Assembly: GCA_025999435.1 (NCBI GenBank)
Contig: BNXH01000005.1
Coordinates: 1 to 49,171 of the forward strand
DNA from: Bacteroidia bacterium
GTDB lineage: Bacteria; Bacteroidota; Bacteroidia; Bacteroidales; Dysgonomonadaceae
Reading direction: 5' to 3'
Length of the DNA stretch: 49,171 bases
Below are positions 44,116-49,171 of this stretch, piece after piece; the first letter of the stretch is position 1; every line of letters starts with the position of its first letter. The notes beneath the pieces are model-generated. The model did no database searches. It was not told the origin of the DNA and was given only the letters and a program-made list of their open reading frames with translations. The position numbers and the translations under genes were made by a program.

Positions 44116-45129
44116 ATGGAAAAACCCGTATCATTAAAAGATCTGGCTATAGAACTCGGTGTGTCTGTATCAACAGTGTCACGAGCGCTGAAGAACAGTC
44201 CGGAAATTAGCCCGGGAATGAAAGAAAAGATTAAACTATTGGCTAAAAAAAGAAATTACCGTCCAAATCCATTTGCCATGAGTTTGTTGAAAAATACCCC
44301 GCGTATAATCGGAATAATAGTACCGGATATTGTAACCCACTATTATTCCTCTATCATAAGCGGGATAAATGATATTGCCCGCAAAAACGGTTATTCCACA
44401 ATTATTACTTCATCGTATGAGCAATATAGCTTGGAAAAACGGTGCCTGGAAGATTTGATAAACATACGTGTAGAAGGCATTATCGCATGCCTGTCCCAGG
44501 AAACGATCGAGTATTCCCATTTTGAAGCACTGTATGAACAGAATGTGCCTCTTGTTTTTTTTGATCGTGTCAGCCTCACGCAAAAATTCTCATCCGTCAT
44601 TACGAACAACGTAGAGTCTGCTCAGGAAGCCACAAAGCATTTTCTTGAAACCGGCTCGAAGAGAATCGGGTTTATCGGCGGCGCAAATCATCTTGAAATT
44701 GTTAAACAACGGAAGCATGGATATCTTCAAGCTCTCCGTGAATATAAGATTCCTATCGAGAAAGAACTGGTATTTTGTAAAAATATAGGCTATGAATCGG
44801 GTTATCATGGGGCATGTCAGTTATTGTCGTTACCCAATCCTCCCGATGCTATTTTGGGAATGACCGATAGCCTTGCTTTCGGAGCAATGAAAGCCATCAG
44901 AGAACATAAATTGCGTATACCTGACGATGTAGCCCTGATCGGTTATACTGATGAAATACATTCCAATTATGTAGATCCACCTTTGACAGCTATGACACAT
45001 CAAACTTATAAAATGGGAGAAACTACTTGCAAATTACTACTTAAACAGATAAAAGGAGACAATAAAACCTATCAAATAATCATACCATGCATTCTTTCCG
45101 TCCGTGAATCTTCCATGAAAAAGATATAG
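44116..45129 (+). CDS. LacI-family transcriptional regulator
   Basis: The 337-residue protein opens with the LacI helix-turn-helix (SLKDLAIELGVSVSTVSRALKNSPEIS) and hinge (KKRNYRPNPFAMSLLKN), followed by a periplasmic-binding-protein-like sensor domain (IIGIIVPDIVTHYYSSIISG; PDAILGMTDSLAFGAMKAI; DVALIGYTDE). It is transcribed away from the L-galactose operon and should bind the palindrome at 44052-44067. The inducer is probably L-galactose or a pathway intermediate; that is inferred from position only. A stem-loop with a T-run lies about 250 bp after its stop. Confidence 0.92.
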   Translation: MEKPVSLKDLAIELGVSVSTVSRALKNSPEISPGMKEKIKLLAKKRNYRPNPFAMSLLKNTPRIIGIIVPDIVTHYYSSIISGINDIARKNGYSTIITSSYEQYSLEKRCLEDLINIRVEGIIACLSQETIEYSHFEALYEQNVPLVFFDRVSLTQKFSSVITNNVESAQEATKHFLETGSKRIGFIGGANHLEIVKQRKHGYLQALREYKIPIEKELVFCKNIGYESGYHGACQLLSLPNPPDAILGMTDSLAFGAMKAIREHKLRIPDDVALIGYTDEIHSNYVDPPLTAMTHQTYKMGETTCKLLLKQIKGDNKTYQIIIPCILSVRESSMKKI

Positions 45130-45510
45130 ATCCGATAATATGGAGAACCGAAAATGTAATTGTCGTATCAATCAATTTCTATTCTTTTATGCCCTTCTAC
45201 CCGAAAATTTTCTCTACGATGTCGTAAGCCGGAACCAGATACGGGTACTCTCTTCGTTGTAATTTAATTAGCCTTTACCATATATGTTTGGAATTGTTGT
45301 ATTTACTTTCATTTATAAGATATTAATCTTTGATATATAATAAGAAACATGCTTATTCATTAGCATCCGTTTATCGGAAAAGGAGACTCTTCCAATCACA
45401 ATAGTCTCTTTTTCTTCACTTTTATCAATCAATAGCCGCTTTTATCATTTCATGATTACTGATGATCATTGTCTGTAATAAATGATATAATGATGATAAT
45501 ACAGGTAAAT
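45130..45510. other. 381-bp non-coding gap between convergent lacI and uxaA
   Basis: No coding region is supported. The stretch is AT-rich. The only structured element I see is the terminator-like hairpin at 45378-45413. Both neighbours read towards it. Confidence 0.6.
45378..45413 (+). terminator. Rho-independent terminator between convergent genes
   Basis: GAGACT (45383-45388) pairs with AGTCTC (45403-45408), extended by AAAAG/CTTTTT flanks, and is followed by a T-run on +. On the minus strand the stem is followed by CTTTTCC, so it may act in both directions for lacI and uxaA. Confidence 0.6.
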
Positions 45511-46985
45511 TCAAAGTGTTACCCCGGTCTTAAATATGGCTATTTCCTTAAAGCCTGTCTCTTCATGTTTCAGATGCCTGCCATCACAAACTTCGACCGT
45601 AAAGTTGATAAAATCATTCAGCACGGTTTCCATACTCCGTCCTTCGAGCAAGGTTCCGGCATTGAAGTCTATCCAGTTCTGCTTGAAATTATACAGCTTA
45701 CTATTGGTAGATATTTTCATTGTGGGAACAAAAGCGCCGAACGGTGTTCCACGGCCCGTTGTAAACAGTACGATCTGACAACCGGACATAGCCAGTGCCG
45801 ATGCGGCAATGGTGCATTAAGCAGGTTAAGGTCATGTTTTACTACCGGCTGGCCATAATCCAGCACATCCACGACTTCCGAGTTACCGCCTTTCTGGGTA
45901 CAACCGAGTGATTTATCTTCAAGGGTAGTGATACCTCCCGCTTTATTACCCGGTGACGGATTTTCGTATATCGGCTGGTCGAACTTACGGAAATAATGCT
46001 TGAAATTATTGATTAACAATACTGTATCATTAAATACCTTTTCAGTTTCAGCTCTGTTCATCAGGATAGTTTCGGCTCCGAACATTTCGGGCACTTCCGT
46101 AAGGATGCTTGTCCCTCCCTGTGCTATCAGCCAGTCGGAGAATTGCCCCACCAACGGATTGGCTGTAATGCCGGAAAAACCGTCGCTACCGCCACACTTC
46201 AATCCTACTTTCAATTTCGATAATGGAAGCGGTTGGCGTTTATCGTTACGCATATTTTCCACAAGTTCCTTCATCAGCTGAAAGCCTGTTTCTATTTCGT
46301 CCTGTACTTCCTGCGCGATAAGGAATTTGACCCGCTTATCGTCCCATTCGCCCATTACTTTTTTGAAGTCTTTCTGCTGATTGTTTTCACAACCGAGGCT
46401 CATGACCAGTACGCCGCCTGCATTAGGATGTTTGGCCAGTGCCGCCAATGCTTTCTGTGTGTTGACATGATCGTCTCCAAGCTGGGAACAGCCGTAATTA
46501 TGGGTATAGACGCGTATATCGTCTATATGGGAAACATCCAGTTCGTTTTTTATACGGTTGATGATAGCCTGCGCCTGTCCGTTGACACAACCTACGGTAG
46601 GAACTATTCACAGTTCGTTACGGATACCCATTTCGCCATTGTAGCGCAGATAACCGTTTATTGTAAGGCCGCTCTTCTTTATATCCAGCTTCGGATGGAC
46701 CGGAACATAGATATACTGAAGGTCGTCATGCAAATTGGTCTTCACATTCTGGGTATGTACATGTTCACCGATATGGATACCAGTTGTAGCATGCCCTATC
46801 GGGTAACCGTATTTGATAACGTCTTCGTTTTCTTTTATTTCGTCTATTGCGAATTTATGGCCTGTAGGGACAGCATTCTTGATGGTGACTTTTTTGCCGT
46901 CTATATCCAGAATATCACCTTCATTCAGGTCTTCTATAGCCACACAGACATTATCCGTAGGGGCTATTTTAAGATATTTATTCAT
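45511..46985 (-). pseudogene. uxaA: Altronate dehydratase UxaA, disrupted by a stop codon and a frameshift
   Basis: The full family sequence can be read across three pieces. From ATG 46985, MNKYLKIAPTDNVCVAIEDL to NGEMGIRNEL is normal for 125 residues, with the HxH-type segment IGEHVHTQN. Codon 126 is TGA (46610-46608), where the family has Trp (NELWIVPTVGCVNG). The frame continues unchanged to VVDVLDYGQPVVKHDLNLLNAP and then shifts near 45810. The conserved segment that should follow (GND-x-x-A-A-S-A-L-A-M-S-G) lacks about 13 bases, and the remainder is in another frame, from MSGCQIVLFTTGRGTPFGAF to the normal end FKTGVTL. Intact, it would dehydrate D-altronate to KDG, after UxaB. Two independent lesions argue against a single sequencing error, but the raw data should be checked. 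Confidence 0.88.
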
Positions 46986-47052
46986 TTCTGTTTTTATTGA
47001 TAGTCGATACTTTTTCAGTAGACTTTGACTTTGCCGAATATGGTTTGCCGCA

Positions 47053-47478
47053 TTACACCAATCTGCTCCTGACAGATGCCCGCATGTCCATATATTCCTC
47101 ATCCGATAAATAAACCTTTTGGGGATTCATCGTAAAAGTAGAACCAAAATCCGGGCCATCCGTATATTTAGGCACCAGGTGTATATGCAGGTGCGGCAAT
47201 TTGTCAGAGTAAGCGCCATAATTGATTTTAACAGGGGTAAATATATCTTTCAATACCTTTGCAACCTTATTTACATCCTGCATATATGACAAAAGGGCAT
47301 CATTATCCAATTCATAAAGTTCCTTTGCATGATCTTTATAAGCGACGATACAACGGCCTCTATATGTTTGCTCCCTGAAAAGATACACGGTGGAGACATT
47401 CAGCTTACAAATCTCGATCATCAGATCGAGTTGTGTCTGATTCTTATTACAGTATAAACAATCGTTATTCATAATCAT
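47053..47478 (-). CDS. HIT-family protein (histidine triad hydrolase/transferase)
   Basis: The 141-residue protein has the histidine triad HLHIHLVPK (His96, His98, His100) with a preceding Asn-rich helix, and a Cys pair, CLYC (7 and 10), near the N terminus that often binds zinc in this family. HIT proteins hydrolyse or transfer nucleotidyl groups. It lies between uxaB (9-bp gap) and the broken uxaA (67-bp gap), all on minus, so it is co-transcribed with galacturonate genes. No metabolic reason for this is evident. Either ATG 47478 or ATG 47472 could be the start. Confidence 0.85.
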   Translation of the reverse strand: MIMNNDCLYCNKNQTQLDLMIEICKLNVSTVYLFREQTYRGRCIVAYKDHAKELYELDNDALLSYMQDVNKVAKVLKDIFTPVKINYGAYSDKLPHLHIHLVPKYTDGPDFGSTFTMNPQKVYLSDEEYMDMRASVRSRLV

Positions 47479-47487
47479 TCAATTACA

Positions 47488-48936
47488 TTAGTCGTTTTGC
47501 ATTAGAGACTGTAATGCAGCCAACATGCCTTTATTCAAGATCAGCTCCACATCTTTAGATACTTCATCTATAAATTGAGGCACTACCGAGAAGTTTTCCT
47601 TCCACATTTCCTTATTGTCCACAATGGCTGTTGCCCATCCTTTGATATTACCCTTATCAAAAGTCTTCTGTATAAATTCGATAAACTCAGGGGTATCATT
47701 CGGCGTGAAGCTCTTTGCATCTGATTGTCCGGTATAAAGTACCAGCAGGGCAGCAAAAGAGAATGTAGCCAGTGTTGCATTCCTACCCAGTTTCTTATAG
47801 CAGTCATATACAGTAGGATAATCACGTGTCTCCCATTTAGAGATGGAGTTTAAAGAGATATCTTTCAGATAGTGTTTCAGATACGGGTTGTAGAAGCGTT
47901 CCAGGATTTTGGCGGCAAAGGCTTTCAGTTCCTCCGGATCTTCATCGATACATGGCAATACCTCTTCGGCCACCATCTTATTGATATATTTCTCTACTTC
48001 GTGTGTATTGAAAGCATCCATTACCGTTTCGCAACCGAGCTGGAGAGCCACAGGCACCATAGCTGTATGGGAGCCGTTAAGGATACGTACTTTCTTGGCG
48101 CGGAAAGCTTTGATATCGTCCATGAAAAGTACATTCAGTCCGGCTTTGTCTAACAGGAATTTCTCTTTAATGATACTGTCGCCGCCGATGGCCCATACAT
48201 GAAAATATTCACCCTTCACGACAAGGTTATCATCGAAGCCTATCTCAGCCTTGATTTCATTGATATTCTCACGAGGAAAACCCGGTACAATGCGGTCTAC
48301 CAATGTATCACAAAAATGACATGCGGTATTTACCCAATCTATGAATCCGGCTTCCAGATTATTGAACCTGGCGTGTTTAAGTACATATTCGCGAAGTGTG
48401 GAACCGTTGTCTTCGATCAGTTCGCAGCAGATAATAAGGAGGCCTTTATCTTTGGCGCCATTGAATTTTTTATATCGTTTATGCAATAAGGCAGTCATTT
48501 TAGCAGGGAACGATTTCGGAGGCTCTGCCGTAAGGTCATCACCTTCTTCGTAACGGATACCGGCTTCGGTAGTGTTGGAGATAATCATTTCAAGTCCCTC
48601 GCTCAAAAATAGCTTTTCGTATTCAGCATACTGGCTGTAAGGATTCATAATATCCATAATGCTTTTTACCAAAGCGACTTCTTTTACAGGCTTCTTGTCT
48701 TTAATACCTTCGAGGTAAACATGGTACATACTGTCCTGATCTTTGAACGTCTTTACCATATTTTCACCACCGCCTATCGGCTGTACGGCGATGATGCCAT
48801 GATTCATTACACCTGCGTTGTTTGCCTTGTCGATCATCCAGTCCACAAAGGCCCGAAGGAAGTTCCCTTCGCCGAATTGAAGGATTTTTACGGGTAGGTC
48901 TTTTTTCTCTACCGTTGTTTTATTTAATTCTTTCAT
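47488..48936 (-). CDS. uxaB: Tagaturonate reductase UxaB (mannitol dehydrogenase family)
   Basis: The 482-residue protein fits UxaB along its whole length: LPVKILQFGEGNFLRAFVDWMID (N-terminal nucleotide-binding domain), SNTTEAGI, FPAKMTALLHKRY, VDRIVPGFPRENI, KVRILNGSHTAMVPVALQLG (catalytic Lys/Asn region) and DISLNSISKWETRDYPT. It reduces D-tagaturonate to D-altronate with NADH in the galacturonate pathway. D-tagaturonate would also arrive from L-galactose through the operon at 39.8-44 kb. It is the first gene of the uxaB-HIT-uxaA run; an IS-like transposase gene begins 155 bp upstream on the other strand, so the native promoter may be missing. Confidence 0.93.
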   Translation of the reverse strand: MKELNKTTVEKKDLPVKILQFGEGNFLRAFVDWMIDKANNAGVMNHGIIAVQPIGGGENMVKTFKDQDSMYHVYLEGIKDKKPVKEVALVKSIMDIMNPYSQYAEYEKLFLSEGLEMIISNTTEAGIRYEEGDDLTAEPPKSFPAKMTALLHKRYKKFNGAKDKGLLIICCELIEDNGSTLREYVLKHARFNNLEAGFIDWVNTACHFCDTLVDRIVPGFPRENINEIKAEIGFDDNLVVKGEYFHVWAIGGDSIIKEKFLLDKAGLNVLFMDDIKAFRAKKVRILNGSHTAMVPVALQLGCETVMDAFNTHEVEKYINKMVAEEVLPCIDEDPEELKAFAAKILERFYNPYLKHYLKDISLNSISKWETRDYPTVYDCYKKLGRNATLATFSFAALLVLYTGQSDAKSFTPNDTPEFIEFIQKTFDKGNIKGWATAIVDNKEMWKENFSVVPQFIDEVSKDVELILNKGMLAALQSLMQND

Positions 48937-49046
48937 GATTTATGATTTTTATATATTTAATAACACTAGTGGGCACTAAAAATTAAAACTTGTTCTTTGA
49001 AATGCTTTATACATTGTGGTTTCAGAAGATTTTAGTTGCGTGATGA

Positions 49047-49076
49047 TTTGAATTGGCTTACTTGTCTTTAGCTTTG
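49047..49076 (+). promoter_or_regulatory. Promoter of the transposase gene
   Basis: TTTG (49047-49050) and TAGCTTTG (49069-49076) are 18 bp apart, close to the Bacteroidetes consensus spacing. The transposase ATG follows 15 bp later. Confidence 0.45.
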
Positions 49077-49091
49077 CCAAAAGTTAAAAAA

Positions 49092-49171
49092 ATGAATCAA
49101 GGAAAATATATCTTCGCTCAACTTACAGATTTTCTTCCCCGCAGGCAGTTCGACCGCATTGTTGAAAAATA
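49092..49171 (+). CDS. IS4-family transposase, N-terminal 26 codons (DUF4372 type)
   Basis: The gene runs off the window after MNQGKYIFAQLTDFLPRRQF and six more residues (DRIVEK). This start is characteristic of Bacteroidetes IS4-like transposases with an N-terminal DUF4372 domain (MNQGKYVFAQLTDFLP-R-FD-IV). Only the extreme N terminus is visible; the DDE catalytic core is outside, so integrity cannot be judged. AAGTTAAAAA precedes the ATG, without a strong Shine-Dalgarno, as is usual in this phylum. Confidence 0.8.
   Translation, partial: MNQGKYIFAQLTDFLPRRQFDRIVEK

Larger units (their letters stand above)
48964..49171 (+). mobile_element. Left part of an IS4-like insertion element (continues beyond window)
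   Basis: The transposase gene at 49092 and its own promoter mark this as the start of an insertion sequence. The left boundary is not certain; I place it near the CACTAGTG palindrome (48964-48971), followed by GGCACTAAAAATTAAAACT. The right end and target-site duplication lie outside the window. The element is oriented away from uxaB and sits about 30-155 bp upstream of its start codon. Confidence 0.6.

Noticed and set aside
46608..46610. TGA in uxaA as a recoded Trp or selenocysteine codon
   Set aside because: Other genes in the window use TGA as a stop (for example GH106 and the esterase), and uxaA has a second, frameshifting lesion, so ordinary inactivation is simpler.
46233..47000. 255-codon + strand open frame opposite uxaA
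   Set aside because: It is antisense to clear uxaA coding sequence, has no family resemblance and is rich in Phe/Cys/Ile strings typical of a shadow frame.

Overview
The window is a Bacteroidales chromosome segment, possibly Dysgonomonas or a relative. The genus is a guess: it rests on moderate AT-richness, Bacteroidetes-type promoters (TTTG / TAnnTTTG), N-terminal signal peptides on almost every hydrolase, and the type of intergenic repeats. Most of it is a rhamnogalacturonan-II (RG-II) degradation locus. Its families match, partly in the same order, the RG-II loci described in Bacteroides thetaiotaomicron (BT0983-BT1030 region, recalled from the literature, not searched). No SusC/SusD pair, hybrid two-component regulator, tRNA or rRNA is visible, so glycan import and master regulation must be encoded outside the window.

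Layout, left block, all on + (2-39689): the 3' part of an L-fucose/D-arabinose isomerase gene, a hexuronate-type MFS transporter, and a dihydrodipicolinate synthase/N-acetylneuraminate lyase superfamily aldolase. Secreted enzymes follow: GH28, a CE19-like pectin methylesterase, GH95, GH105, GH140 apiosidase and a giant GH78 + sialidase-like + TIM-barrel fusion. A 585-bp repeat-rich gap (15940-16524) comes next. After it are GH141, GH78, a GH138 lipoprotein, GH137-GH2 with C-terminal carbohydrate-binding modules, two more GH2 enzymes, GH106, a second repeat-rich gap, and GH127. Together they could strip galactose, fucose, rhamnose, galacturonate, glucuronate, arabinose, aceric acid, apiose and Kdo from RG-II side chains.

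Middle block, on - (39770-43980): an operon of aldo/keto reductase, zinc dehydrogenase, amidohydrolase lactonase and a FucP-type permease. It matches the L-galactose to L-galactonolactone to L-galactonate to D-tagaturonate pathway known from Bacteroides vulgatus. A divergent LacI regulator (44116-45129) carries a near-perfect palindromic operator over its own promoter. L-galactose is a rare sugar of RG-II chain A, and the GH95 upstream is a good candidate to release it.

Right block, on - (45511-48936): uxaB (tagaturonate reductase), a HIT-family protein and uxaA (altronate dehydratase). These would carry D-tagaturonate towards KDG, but uxaA is broken twice, by an in-frame TGA and a frameshifting deletion. 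A divergent IS4-like transposase gene begins at 49092, about 155 bp upstream of uxaB, so the operon may have lost its promoter. The window ends inside that element.

Main points of interest: the coupling of an L-galactose pathway to an RG-II locus, a possible Kdo catabolic cassette at the left edge, the three-domain fusion, the decaying uxaA operon, and a shared palindromic box in the repeat-rich gaps.
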